Positions 34,413-43,237 of a stretch of 64,000 nucleotides of DNA are shown piece by piece. The notes under the pieces were generated by a model. That model did no database searches. It was not told where the DNA came from and saw nothing but the letters and a program-made list of their open reading frames with translations. The DNA comes from CAZAMB01 sp964501365. Its GTDB lineage: Bacteria; Planctomycetota; Phycisphaerae; UBA1845. Numbering within the stretch: the stretch's first letter is position 1; the number at the start of each line of letters is the position of its first letter. The position numbers were made by a program, and so were the translations under genes. Where the stretch lies: NCBI GenBank assembly GCA_964501365.1, contig CAZCST010000039.1, positions 186,001 through 250,000 of the forward strand, written 5' to 3'.

Positions 34413-35660
34413 TCATTCCCCGGCCGCGGCTTCACTTTCAATCTGCGACTTGAGCTCCTCGGAAAGCAACATTTGTGCCCCCTCCACCACAATTTTTTCG
34501 CCAGACGCCACACCATGACTCACAAACCAGCCCTCGGCTGTTGGTGTGCGCAGTTCGCAATCTCGGCGTTCGAAACGATCATCGGCGGTTTGAACATAAA
34601 CCCAGGTAAGGCCGGAATGTCGGAGGATGGCAGAACGGGGAACGATGACGCCCTTTTCAGATGTTCCGGTTGTAGGCACGTGCGATAACACCGCAGCACC
34701 GGGGCGGATGGGTTTGTCGACTGGAATGTGGATTCTATAGAGCAGCATCTGCCCACCTGTCAGCGCACTCGCGTCCGAAGCAGTGCCGATTGGCTCACCC
34801 ACGAGGACCATGTCCTCCATTCCACAGACGCTGACTTGAGCCTGCGCGACCGGAGACTCCACGAAATCACCAAGGGACAGGGAAAGTCGGGCAATCAATA
34901 CGTCACGACGCTGTATTCGCAGCAAGAGTTGGGCGGCATCCACCACTTCACCCGGCCGTGCGGAGATTTCGACCACTTCACCGGATTCGGGTACCGGAAT
35001 GGGAAATAGAGTGCTCACCTGGTCCTGCCCTTTCACGAGCGACTCGTAGAGGCGTGCCTTGTTCCGGGCAGCCTCCAATTTCGACTGGCTGGTCTTAAAC
35101 CGGGCCTGACTTTCTTCCAGGGATCGGTCCGAGACGAGGCCGCCTTCGGTATTAAGGCGGCTCTTGTTTTCGAGTGAGGCGCGGGCCGCCACCAGGTCCG
35201 CCTCCGCTTGCTCCACTTCAGCGAGTGCGTCCAAATGCCGGGACCGCAAGTCTGCCACCTCCAGGGGAGTGAATCGCGGCTCAACAAAACCTAGATCTGT
35301 ATCCGCGTTCAACATCGATCCGATGCTCGGCCAGTCTTGTCCGGGTGCAGTTCGTAGAACGCCTGCTATCGGAGCACGCAAAGCAAACGATTGAGATGGA
35401 TCCTGCTCAAGTTTGCCGTGGGCTACAGCCATGGGTTGCAACGATGTGGCTGTCGCAGCCTCCACCTTTATGGCAATCCGCTCTTGCGTTTCGGCGTCGA
35501 GCGTCAGAACGACAACGCCGTTGGCATCGCGCGCAACATGTACCGGACCGTGTTCTTCCTCCGCGGCAGGCTCCTCAGCATACGTGGCCGTAGAACCGGC
35601 GAATCCAATAAGCAGTGACGCTGCTGAACGAATCCATCCGGGCCACCGTGATCTTGTCAT
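34413..35660 (-). CDS. RND efflux periplasmic adaptor (CusB/CzcB-like)
   Basis: The 415-residue membrane-fusion protein begins with a signal peptide (AASLLIGFAGSTATYA). A beta-barrel/lipoyl region follows (GKLEQDPSQSFALRAPIAGVLRTAPGQDWPSIG), with a helical hairpin (DLRSRHLDALAEVEQAEADLVAARASLENKS) and the second lipoyl half. C-terminal domains include GVIVPRSAILRHSGLTWVYVQ. HGPVHVARDANG near the N-terminus contains histidines that could touch metal. The adaptor links pump and outer-membrane channel. It is followed by the pump gene after about 60 bases. Confidence 0.9.
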   Translation of the reverse strand: MTRSRWPGWIRSAASLLIGFAGSTATYAEEPAAEEEHGPVHVARDANGVVVLTLDAETQERIAIKVEAATATSLQPMAVAHGKLEQDPSQSFALRAPIAGVLRTAPGQDWPSIGSMLNADTDLGFVEPRFTPLEVADLRSRHLDALAEVEQAEADLVAARASLENKSRLNTEGGLVSDRSLEESQARFKTSQSKLEAARNKARLYESLVKGQDQVSTLFPIPVPESGEVVEISARPGEVVDAAQLLLRIQRRDVLIARLSLSLGDFVESPVAQAQVSVCGMEDMVLVGEPIGTASDASALTGGQMLLYRIHIPVDKPIRPGAAVLSHVPTTGTSEKGVIVPRSAILRHSGLTWVYVQTADDRFERRDCELRTPTAEGWFVSHGVASGEKIVVEGAQMLLSEELKSQIESEAAAGE

Positions 35661-35699
35661 TTGTCATTACTCCTGACAGGCAGTGATGCTTGCGTTGGA

Positions 35700-35849
35700 T
35701 CAAAGAAGAAATGCCGCCAGCACTTGTCGTGCGAAATCCTGCACGAAGGTCGACGTTTGCGATGCGGATTCACAGCCAGTCAGTGCAAGTAGCACCAAAC
35801 AACATGATTTTCTCAGGCGCAACGGCGCAAATTCCATTCGTCGAAACAT
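35700..35849 (-). CDS. 49-residue lipoprotein in the metal efflux operon
   Basis: This small frame lies between the TolC-like and adaptor genes. It starts at ATG 35849, three bases after the upstream stop, with GGAG eight bases before it. The product has the N-region MFRRMEFAPLRLRK, a short hydrophobic core, and lipobox LTGC with Cys26 as acylation site. The mature tail is only 24 residues and ends FARQVLAAFLL, a hydrophobic helix. Planctomycete genomes carry small lipoproteins with a similar DFxRxxLAAxLL ending; that is from memory. It could be a bacteriocin-size envelope peptide or an accessory subunit of the pump. Confidence 0.62.
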   Translation of the reverse strand: MFRRMEFAPLRLRKSCCLVLLALTGCESASQTSTFVQDFARQVLAAFLL

Positions 35850-35852
35850 ATT

Positions 35853-37391
35853 CTAATCTCCTTCGATCTCTTTCTTTTCCTGTAGTGCGCTTGTATTCGG
35901 CAGTTCTTTCGGTATAGGCCCCCCCATCGCGCGCTCCAATTCCACCTGTGCTTGCGCTGCTGAACGCAGTATGTTCACCTGGGCACGCCGCTGTGCGATC
36001 AGCGATTCCTGCGCCTCGATCAAGGCAAAGACCGATTGTTCGCCTGCCTTGTAGGTCGCCTGCGCCGCCTCAACGCTGAGTTCCGTCTGTGGGAGAGCCT
36101 TGGTTTCATAGAATTGGGCAAGCTCCTGGGCTGATCGAATGGCGCTCAGTGCGTCTGTGACTTCGATTGCAAGGTTGTCGAGGATTTCCACGCGTGCTGC
36201 GCGAAGTTGCCGGACTTTGTAGGCAGCTTTGGCGATCTGGGCCTGGTTTTGATCCCAAATGGGAAGTGTGACGTCCAGAGTCGGGCCAAGCAACAAATCG
36301 ATGATCTGGCTCTTTTCTTGCCGGCGCTCGCCGCGCGACTGGATACTCGGGGCGGTCAACGCCCCGGAGCCGATCGACGTGCGGGCCGTGTCGGCGAGAA
36401 CATTTCGTCCGGGCAACGCACGACTCTCAGGACGCTCACCTTCCAGGCCGATCGTGACATTCGGAAAGACGCTGCGATATTCCTTTTCGAGGCTGGCTTC
36501 CGCAGCATCCACCCGAAGCGCGGCCACGGCTGCGTCGAGTCGTTGTTCCAATGCGATTGACAGAAGCTCGTCGTCGTTAAATTCTCGCGGGATCGGCTCC
36601 GGCCATGACCCATTCAACGTCCACGTCACATGGGATCGGGCAAGCCCCAGGAGCCGTGATAATTGGTTGGCAGCTTCTTCCCGGGTTCGACGAGCGGAGA
36701 GAGCTTCAAGTTGAATGTTGATCAGATTCACCCGAACCAGATTGACATCCACCAGACCCACTTCGCCTGCCTTGAAACGAGCCTCCGCGAGTTCGACTGA
36801 TCGCTCGACGAGATTCTGGTTTTCGTGGGCCAACTCTTCCGCCTGTTTGGCGGCCATCACCTGATAGTAGGCTTGCTTCACCTCGGCGGTGAGCTGAACG
36901 GCACGGTCCGCCACGGACAGAATGACTTGTTCCAGTTCCGCCTCGGCCACGCGCTTCCGCATCGGAATCTGCCAAAGATCCACAATCTGTTGACCAAAAC
37001 CGGCCGTAAGATCGGATCGGCCTCCACCCTCCGGAAACCGGATGCTCATGGACAAACTGGGGTTTGAAAGAAGCCCCGATTGAACAACATCGGCGCGAGA
37101 CATGCCAATTTCCTGAAAGAGCGCGTGGAATCCCTTGTTGTTCAGCAAGGCAATCGTAACGGCCTCCTGTACTGTGATTCCGTCCGTCAACAACTCCTGC
37201 ACCCGCTGCTCAACAAGTGATTCTGTCTCAGGTTCATAGGAGTCGGTTGTCCCTGAGTGCTCTTCAATGAGCTTATGGGCTCGCTGAAAATCAGCCTTGG
37301 GGTCTACGGTCGCACACGACGCCAGAAGAAGCAAAGACATGGGAAGCGCAGCAAGTTCGATCCACTTGGTGTGTCTTGGCATGTGCATCAT
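35853..37391 (-). CDS. TolC/CusC-like outer-membrane efflux lipoprotein
   Basis: The product has about 512 residues. The signal peptide ends in lipobox LLASC, so the mature protein is acylated. Two outer-membrane-efflux repeats follow, with the usual helices: QEAVTIALLNNKGFHALFQEIG, SGLLSNPSLSMSIRFPEGG, AYYQVMAAKQAEELAHENQNLVERSVELAEARFKAGE, and PLPQTELSVEAAQATYKAGEQSVFALIEAQ. It forms the trimeric exit duct of the metal pump. It is the first gene of the operon. The ATG at 37391 (MMHMPRHT) is preferred because upstream codons are a TTG without a ribosome site; 37382 is also possible. Confidence 0.88.
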   Translation of the reverse strand: MMHMPRHTKWIELAALPMSLLLLASCATVDPKADFQRAHKLIEEHSGTTDSYEPETESLVEQRVQELLTDGITVQEAVTIALLNNKGFHALFQEIGMSRADVVQSGLLSNPSLSMSIRFPEGGGRSDLTAGFGQQIVDLWQIPMRKRVAEAELEQVILSVADRAVQLTAEVKQAYYQVMAAKQAEELAHENQNLVERSVELAEARFKAGEVGLVDVNLVRVNLINIQLEALSARRTREEAANQLSRLLGLARSHVTWTLNGSWPEPIPREFNDDELLSIALEQRLDAAVAALRVDAAEASLEKEYRSVFPNVTIGLEGERPESRALPGRNVLADTARTSIGSGALTAPSIQSRGERRQEKSQIIDLLLGPTLDVTLPIWDQNQAQIAKAAYKVRQLRAARVEILDNLAIEVTDALSAIRSAQELAQFYETKALPQTELSVEAAQATYKAGEQSVFALIEAQESLIAQRRAQVNILRSAAQAQVELERAMGGPIPKELPNTSALQEKKEIEGD

Positions 37392-37911
37392 GTGGTCTTG
37401 GTCGCCGACCAATTCATCTGGTGATTGCCGTCAAAAGTAAGCGACCGGGGTTACGGAACGTCCTCAAGACAATCCATCGCGCAAACACGGATTGCCCTGG
37501 TCCAATCGCATGCGCCAACACGATTCCCGCACTATCCCGGTCGCCAAGTAAAGGAATTACTTGGAGCGCCCCTTACGATGCTTATGAGAACGACACCTCA
37601 GAGCCGTAAGCAAGCATAAGTCCGACTCTTCACATACCAGGCGACGAATCATCAAGCGTCCGTTGTCGTCGCCTTTGTAACGATGATATTTCCGCGATTG
37701 CCTGGGGCAACATCCGCACCTTACCACCAACCCCTGCATAAACATCCGCGATGTTCGCTGATGCAGCTTATCACGGCACTCCCGAACGGCGATGACGCAA
37801 AGATGACAAATGCGCAATGTTGCCGGCTCTCGCCGTTTCTGCCTGCTTCGGCTATTTTATCCCATGGTACATGCGACAAAAGTCACATGACCGACAAGGA
37901 GCAAAACGGAA
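37392..37911. other. Divergent control region of the metal efflux operon
   Basis: This 520-base spacer separates the efflux operon from the two-component genes and has no credible coding frame. It should hold both promoters and the response-regulator sites. Notable elements are the 8-bp palindrome at 37544-37564 and paired CTTAYG half-sites at 37572-37620. Confidence 0.55.
37544..37564. promoter_or_regulatory. Perfect 8-bp inverted repeat, candidate operator
   Basis: CCAAGTAA (37544-37551) and TTACTTGG (37557-37564) flank a five-base centre. There is no T tract, so an operator is more likely than a terminator. CTTAYG half-sites repeat just downstream at 9-10 base spacing. Confidence 0.4.
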
Positions 37912-38586
37912 TTGCGCGTGCTGGTGGTTGAGGACGATGCTGCGATCGCATCCTTTGTCAAAAAGGGATTGACGGAAGTTTCCTGCGCTGTCGACGTGGC
38001 CCGGGATGGCGTGGACGGCTTCCACCTGGGATGCACGGAATCCTACGACGTCATGATTCTCGATCTGATGCTTCCCGGCAAGGACGGATTTAGCATTCTT
38101 CGCGATCTGCGTGAACGCGACGTCCACACACCTGTTATTTGTCTGTCCGCACGGGACGCTGTAGAAGATCGGGTCAAAGGGCTGAACCTCGGCGCGGACG
38201 ATTACCTGCCGAAACCCTTCAGCTTCTCTGAATTGTTCGCCCGCATGCACGCCGTTTTGCGACGCGGTCAGGGCCTGGCGACCAGACCCATCGTGGTTCA
38301 GGACCTCACCATTGACGTTCTTACGCGCACCGTGACGCGCAGCGGAAAAATCATTGACCTCACCCAGCGCGAATATGCCTTGATCGAATATCTGGGCAAG
38401 AACGCCGGCCGCGTGCTTACGCGCACCATGATTCTCGATCATGTCTGGAACATGCAACAGGACCCTCTCACCAACGTCGTGGACGTGCATATCAATCGGC
38501 TGCGGCGAAAAATTGACCATGGATTCGACAGGATACTTCTGCATACCATGCGCGGCGTAGGTTATGTCCTCCGGGAAGATGCCTAA
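37912..38586 (+). CDS. OmpR-family response regulator (CusR/CopR-like)
   Basis: The 224-residue regulator has a receiver domain with acidic pocket Asp8/Asp9 (VVEDDA), phospho-acceptor Asp51 (MILDLMLPGKDG) and Lys101 (LPKPFS). The C-terminal winged helix contains IDLTQREYALIEYLGKNAGRVLTRTMILDHVW, then VVDVHINRLRRKID, and closes with TMRGVGYVLRE. The start is TTG, with AAGGAG about 11 bases upstream. Its gene is divergent from the RND efflux operon, which it probably activates when the sensor detects metal. It overlaps the histidine kinase gene by a few codons, so the pair is coupled. Confidence 0.92.
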   Translation: MRVLVVEDDAAIASFVKKGLTEVSCAVDVARDGVDGFHLGCTESYDVMILDLMLPGKDGFSILRDLRERDVHTPVICLSARDAVEDRVKGLNLGADDYLPKPFSFSELFARMHAVLRRGQGLATRPIVVQDLTIDVLTRTVTRSGKIIDLTQREYALIEYLGKNAGRVLTRTMILDHVWNMQQDPLTNVVDVHINRLRRKIDHGFDRILLHTMRGVGYVLREDA

Positions 38587-40021
38587 ACGGTTCCTTGTCC
38601 GCATCAGCACCCGGCTTACGCTTTGGGGGGCGGGCCTTGCGACTTTGCTATGCGCGCTGGTCTGTGGATCGTTGTACGCGGGAATCTATTACTCTCTCCG
38701 GTCGCAAATTGATCTGTTTCTTGAGGGTGAAATCAACGAGTTTCTGCTGACGGTCAATGAACACCCCGGAGATGATGCGGGATTGCAGCAGGCTCTCCGC
38801 CACGAACTCGGTGTCCGCGAACGAAACGATCTTGCCTTTCGACTCATCGGTGAAAACGGAAAAAACCTCGCAAGCAGTGTTCCCGATGATCCTCTCAATG
38901 GACTCTGGTCGCCGCCGCCTGATTGGGGCTCGCACAAGCCGATTGTATTTTGTGAGACGTTTGTTCCGCCGAAAAACACGCACTCCTTTCGCATCTGCAG
39001 TCTTTCAATCGTTACGAACGACGGACGCAAGGCGACGGCACAGAGCAGTTATGTTCTCGATCAAATGTCCCAATCCCTGGCCTCGGTCCGGCGTGTGGCC
39101 GCTCTGGTCCTGGCCCTTTCGTTTTGCGTCGCACTTGCCGTGGGCAGTTTTCTCTCGCGACGCAGCCTCCAGCCGATTCGAACCATCATGCAGGCGGCCC
39201 GCTCCATCGGTGCACGAGACCTCGGAAGACGGCTCGTGCCTTCCGGAACCGGTGATGAAATGGACCAACTGGCCGATACGCTCAATGGAATGCTGGAACG
39301 CATCGAACGGCAGGTCCGTGAAATCCAGAGATTCACCGCCGATGCTTCTCATGAATTACGCACGCCGCTGACCGCGCTTCGCGGCATCGCCGAAGTTTCT
39401 CTCTCCCAGCATCGGTCCGCGGATGAATTGCGTCGAACCATTGAGGAGAGCATCGAACAATACGATCGCCTCCAGCGCATTGCAGAGGACCTGCTCCTGC
39501 TGGCCCGGCACGACGCCGGCGAAGTTCTGGCCCAGCGTGAACGCGTATCGCTGGAACGCATTGTGATCGATGTTGTTGACCTTTATTCTCCCATCGCAGA
39601 CGAGAAGGGGTTGACGCTCGCGGTCAGCCAGTCGGAATCGGTATTCGTCCTTGGCGACGGCGGCCGCCTCCGTCAGGTCGTCGGTAATCTCGTGGACAAC
39701 GCAATCAAGTACACACCGCCGCCGGGCCAGGTTCGCGTATCCCTTGCCAGCGTGAATGGCCATGCTCAGATAGAAATCAAGGACTCAGGGATTGGCATTG
39801 CCCCCGAACACCTGTCGAAAGTATTTGATCGCTTTTACCGGGCGGACTCCTCTCGCTCTTCCCAATCCGCTGCGGGCGTGGGATTGGGACTTGCGATCTG
39901 CCGATCGATCGTCGAAGCGCACGGAGGAACGATCACGATCCAAGGCGAAATCGGAAAAGGCACGCTGGTCAGTGTCACACTTCCCATCCAAGGGCAGAAC
40001 TCAGGCAACGAAACCACGTGA
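38564..40021 (+). CDS. Sensor histidine kinase (CusS-like)
   Basis: The 485-residue membrane kinase has two transmembrane helices at about 20-42 and 178-198, enclosing a periplasmic sensor loop of 135 residues. A HAMP segment follows (RRSLQPIRTIMQAARSIGARDLGRRL). The phospho-acceptor is His263 in DASHELRTPLTAL. N box VGNLVDNAIKYTPP, G1 box KDSGIGIAPE, F box VFDRFYRAD and G2 box GVGLGLAIC are all present. It most likely senses envelope metal and phosphorylates the preceding regulator. The ATG could be 38564 or 38579; both overlap the regulator gene. Confidence 0.9.
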   Translation: MSSGKMPKRFLVRISTRLTLWGAGLATLLCALVCGSLYAGIYYSLRSQIDLFLEGEINEFLLTVNEHPGDDAGLQQALRHELGVRERNDLAFRLIGENGKNLASSVPDDPLNGLWSPPPDWGSHKPIVFCETFVPPKNTHSFRICSLSIVTNDGRKATAQSSYVLDQMSQSLASVRRVAALVLALSFCVALAVGSFLSRRSLQPIRTIMQAARSIGARDLGRRLVPSGTGDEMDQLADTLNGMLERIERQVREIQRFTADASHELRTPLTALRGIAEVSLSQHRSADELRRTIEESIEQYDRLQRIAEDLLLLARHDAGEVLAQRERVSLERIVIDVVDLYSPIADEKGLTLAVSQSESVFVLGDGGRLRQVVGNLVDNAIKYTPPPGQVRVSLASVNGHAQIEIKDSGIGIAPEHLSKVFDRFYRADSSRSSQSAAGVGLGLAICRSIVEAHGGTITIQGEIGKGTLVSVTLPIQGQNSGNETT

Positions 40022-40401
40022 GCAGGTGGATGGAACCTCGCTCGACTTGATTGAATTCGAATAAATCGTGATCTTGGGATTCGCATCCTCTCGAACTTTT
40101 CGAATAATTCGCCAATCCGTCGAGGAGCGCACGATGAGATACGTCTATGTCAAACGTGACCAGTCTGAAACGCCGCCACTGCAAAGGCACAATCGATCGA
40201 TACGTGCGGTGGGTACAATTCGAAAAAGCAGGACAAAGCGGCCCAAGCATAGTTTGTCAGGCCTCCGACTATACAATGGAACCAATGACAAAGTATGCAA
40301 AGGATTTCCTCAAGAGTCTGCCGTCCGGCCCGATTGGACCCGGCGATCGTTACGCGCCCTGTGGATGAGGCAGATGCCGTGTGCACCGAGAATCGCACAA
40401 G
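40022..40401. other. Spacer without a supported gene
   Basis: The stretch after the kinase gene contains open frames of up to about 160 codons. They show no family resemblance, signal peptide or ribosome site, and I leave them uncalled. The frame near 40147-40270 faintly recalls a helix-turn-helix of small transposase-like proteins, too weak to name. Confidence 0.35.
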
Positions 40402-41007
40402 ATGAATCGATTGATTCGCATCCAGAGCATGACGGACAAATCAAATGTGCGTCGAGTCACTGGTCAGATCCCGGAAAACGTTCTTTTACGCTTACTCCTT
40501 ACCAGCCTCCTGGGATTTTCGCAAACCCCTGCGAATTCCCAATCCAAAAATGACCGCTCGGGCGCTACCGGATGGAGCGACCTGGATATGCGGGACGGAG
40601 TTCGATCTTTCTCGGATGACTGCGCCACCACGTGGTTAACGCGGTTTTCCAAAGCAGGAATGGATTTCGGATTTCTTGTCGCGCCGCCGGCCCGACCTCT
40701 CGCCTCAGCAGGCATTCTTGCCTCGTTCGCAACAGGTTTCTACTTCGTTACCAACAGGCCTCAACCAACAGAGTGCAGTCCGCCTCAACTCGACAAGTGG
40801 CAGCATTGCTATGTCGGATGTGAGATTTCATCCTGGTGCCCCATCGGCGCAACCTCAGCCTCTTTGCTCGCCTTTATAAAGGAAATCTGGGATTCGATGG
40901 GCCACGGAGAGTGCTCCTGGGCTGACATTCGTGCCACGCTGACAGGCATCTGGGATTGCCCTGCCTGGGAGTCCTGTGAAGATTTCTGCTGCCAGCAATT
41001 CAGATAA
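40402..41007 (+). CDS. Possible exported protein with HCYxxC toxin-like C-terminus
   Basis: The product has about 201 residues from ATG 40402. It has a weak hydrophobic N-terminal region (NVLLRLLLTSLLGFSQTPANS). The last 75 residues hold a compact pattern: DKWQHCYVGCEISSWC, AFIKEIWDSMG, WADIRATLTGIWDC, SCEDFCC. An HC-x3-C / KEiwD / W-x-DI-x-A / C-x2-CC ending occurs, as I recall, at the C-termini of some Rhs-type secreted toxins. No Rhs core, immunity gene or secretion gene is nearby. The role is unknown and the toxin idea is inference. Confidence 0.5.
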   Translation: MNRLIRIQSMTDKSNVRRVTGQIPENVLLRLLLTSLLGFSQTPANSQSKNDRSGATGWSDLDMRDGVRSFSDDCATTWLTRFSKAGMDFGFLVAPPARPLASAGILASFATGFYFVTNRPQPTECSPPQLDKWQHCYVGCEISSWCPIGATSASLLAFIKEIWDSMGHGECSWADIRATLTGIWDCPAWESCEDFCCQQFR

Positions 41008-41095
41008 GTCACGACAATCAGTTGAGGAGCAACCGATCGCCCAGGTCACATGGTGTTGAATCACGGCGCGATTCGTGAGCTTTCTGTCGACTCCA

Positions 41096-41800
41096 TCAAT
41101 CAGTTTCTGGTAACACAGGAGCATAAGGATTTTTGATTTTGGCGGATTTGCGCAGGACTGTTACCAGGCCAACGCCGATCAGCAAGGTCAGCGAGCCGGG
41201 CTCCGGCACCAAAGTAATGTTGTCAATGCCGATGTCGCCCGCGATCGGATTGGGTGACATGATGAAGGGTGGCAGGTCGTGGCGGAAGTGAGCATCCGCA
41301 ACGTCGGCCAGTACATCCGCGAAGGAGGCGCTGCCGCGAATTCGTGTCCAGTTCGCATCGCCAGTCAAGTCGATGACGTATTGTTGCCAGTCGCCATTCG
41401 GCGGATCAAAGCCGGTGTTGTATTGCCATGAGCTTTCGCCGCCGGGGTCTCCTTCGGCCCCGGTGATCAAGAAGTGGAAGGAGAAGTTCTCGTCGGTGTT
41501 CACGTCGTTGAGAAAGAAAGATACGTGCGTAATTCCAGCGGCCGTCCAATCGCCGGCGTAGTTTTGCTCATCGTTGTGTGAGCCAAAGTTGAACGGACTA
41601 GATAGCTGCGCGATCTTTAGGTAGCCATCTCCGAGACCGCCGACGCCGCCAGTTTCAGGATTCGTATTCGAATTGAGCGAAGTCCATCCGTTCGTGCCGG
41701 GCGCAGAGAAATCGTCAACAAAGCCGACGGTGGCCGCCCAGGCAGGACCAGCCACGAAGGCCGAAACACTCAACACAAGCAGACGTGTTCTCGTTTGCAT
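41096..41800 (-). CDS. PEP-CTERM secreted protein
   Basis: The 234-residue protein has a signal peptide (LLVLSVSAFVAGPAWA). A carbohydrate-binding-like beta sandwich follows (FVDDFSAPGTNGWTSLNSN..., YAGDWTAAGITHVSFFLND..., DWQQYVIDLTG), typical of planctomycete PEP-CTERM proteins. The sorting signal is VPEPGSLTLLIGVGLVTVLRKSAK, with PEP, hydrophobic helix and basic end. Exosortase cleaves such signals. The protein continues 14 residues past the basic cluster, which is unusual. GGAG lies about ten bases before the ATG. It is a single gene without operon partners. Confidence 0.82.
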   Translation of the reverse strand: MQTRTRLLVLSVSAFVAGPAWAATVGFVDDFSAPGTNGWTSLNSNTNPETGGVGGLGDGYLKIAQLSSPFNFGSHNDEQNYAGDWTAAGITHVSFFLNDVNTDENFSFHFLITGAEGDPGGESSWQYNTGFDPPNGDWQQYVIDLTGDANWTRIRGSASFADVLADVADAHFRHDLPPFIMSPNPIAGDIGIDNITLVPEPGSLTLLIGVGLVTVLRKSAKIKNPYAPVLPETD

Positions 41801-42197
41801 GGGTTACTACTCCAGGAAACACTGGTACCGCGCAGCAGAACCGCAACACGCGGTCATCAAGTTAACTACCAGTGTACAGCAAGTCCCTGCGATTTCCCTA
41901 GTCTTCTCGAAAATTCCGGTTCAGTTGGGCCTAGACCGATTGGACCGATTCGCTCTCCAGGCGTGCTCCGATAATCAATCCGCCCAGGGGTGTCAGATCG
42001 GGGCGATGCTTTACTGAGCCAATTAGAATCTTCTTTCTTAAACAGTTCAAAGTTGCGAAGGAAACTGGCGACCAAGAACGCAGACCAGGCCAATTTCTGC
42101 TTGCTCCACCTACCTGTTTTCAATACACGATGCACGCCACGGCAGCTGCTACAGAGTGTTAGAGCGGCTTAGGGAGCGGGAAGGGCGGCAAATTGAG
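41801..42197. other. Gene-free divergent spacer
   Basis: No credible coding frame or RNA gene is seen between the PEP-CTERM gene and the calcium-repeat lipoprotein. It should contain the two outward promoters. Confidence 0.4.
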
Positions 42198-42878
42198 TTG
42201 AAGGCGGGCAAATCCACATTTGTTCTGGCAGGATGCTGCCTGGTTTTGGGGCCGGCCGTCTGTAATCCCGCTGCCACATCGAATGTGGAGGACGGTGGTG
42301 TCGCGGCAAGCGATCCACCACCGACTTTTCCTTCGTCGTTTCCAACCGATTCGACAGGTACGCCACCGCCTCCTGATGACGGCGGAAACCTCGGCCAATC
42401 TGGTAGTCCTTCTAATGACAACGTGAACTGGGAAGATCCCCTGTTCGCGTATCTATTGGGGGACCGCGACGGCGATTGCACTCGTGATCTGGACGAGATC
42501 AAAAACGGCACCGACCCTAATGATCCCACTGATGGCGCGGACAAGGACTGCGATGGAATACCCAACGTCGCCGACGCGGATGTCGACGGAGATGGCGTAG
42601 TCAATGGTCTTGATAACGATGTGGACGGTGATGGAAAGGCCAACGGATCGGACGAGGACGTTGACGGCAACGGTGAAGCCAATGGCAGCGATACCCTTTG
42701 CCATTCGAACCGAGTTCGCGGAAGCCTCCCAGTCGACGATCTGCCACCACTCTTGTTGTTTTGGTTGTGCTCAGGTCATCCCCCTGGAATAGGCGTGATC
42801 TGTGCATATGAGACCAACCAACCCCTGGAGGTCTTCGTGAAGATTCGGACTACGCGGCAGATGCAATCAAATGGCTGA
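42198..42878 (+). CDS. Lipoprotein with thrombospondin type-3-like calcium repeats
   Basis: From a TTG at 42198 with AAGGGCGG upstream, the product begins MKAGKSTFVLAGCCLVLGPAVC, probably an acylated export signal. A Pro/Ser/Gly linker is followed by DxDGDGxxN calcium loops: DRDGDCTRDLDE, DKDCDGIPN, DVDGDGVVN, DVDGDGKAN and DVDGNGEAN. Such repeats bind Ca2+ and stiffen surface proteins. After ANGSD the frame changes character, becomes hydrophobic and runs 103 bases antisense to the next gene. A frameshift or sequencing error near 42690 is possible. A GTG at 42156 is the alternative start. Confidence 0.6.
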   Translation: MKAGKSTFVLAGCCLVLGPAVCNPAATSNVEDGGVAASDPPPTFPSSFPTDSTGTPPPPDDGGNLGQSGSPSNDNVNWEDPLFAYLLGDRDGDCTRDLDEIKNGTDPNDPTDGADKDCDGIPNVADADVDGDGVVNGLDNDVDGDGKANGSDEDVDGNGEANGSDTLCHSNRVRGSLPVDDLPPLLLFWLCSGHPPGIGVICAYETNQPLEVFVKIRTTRQMQSNG

Positions 42879-43237
42879 CCGGCCATCTCGCCTTTTATCT
42901 CATATTTCCCGGTGATCCATGCTGTGTCGCCGTTTGCATGAATCTTCTCGTCCTTGAAAGACACTTTTTCGTACTTGATACCACCAGACTTGAATGCGCC
43001 AATCACTGCGAGACGGGGTAGTACCATTCCCTTCTCATTTACGTAGACGAAGTCTTCCGACGTGATCGCCTCCAACGCCGCACCGTCATTTTTCTTTACT
43101 GCCTCGGTATATCTCTCGTTCACAGGACGCAGCTCCTCCTCGATCATTCTGTCCGAGTCTTGCGCAAACACCGCGCATGCGCCCAACGACAGCCCCAACA
43201 GCACCCACAACCGAACATCATTGCTCGTGTTCAACAT
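42776..43237 (-). CDS. Exported DUF4440/SnoaL-like protein
   Basis: The product has 153 residues from ATG 43237, with a signal peptide (LWVLLGLSLGACAVFAQDS). The body is an NTF2-like cone: IEEELRPVNERYTEAVKKNDGAALEAITSEDFVYVNEKG, then HANGDTAWITGKYEIKGEM, and RVVRIFTKTSRGWLVSYAQ. DUF4440 proteins bind small ligands or act as weak enzymes, and the substrate here is unknown. AGGAAGG eight bases upstream selects this ATG over the longer frame from 43411. Confidence 0.8.
   Translation of the reverse strand: MLNTSNDVRLWVLLGLSLGACAVFAQDSDRMIEEELRPVNERYTEAVKKNDGAALEAITSEDFVYVNEKGMVLPRLAVIGAFKSGGIKYEKVSFKDEKIHANGDTAWITGKYEIKGEMAGQPFDCICRVVRIFTKTSRGWLVSYAQITPIPGG

Noticed and set aside
40068..40553. 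161-codon frame after the histidine kinase
   Set aside because: No homology, no ribosome site, and it overlaps the better supported 40402-41007 gene.
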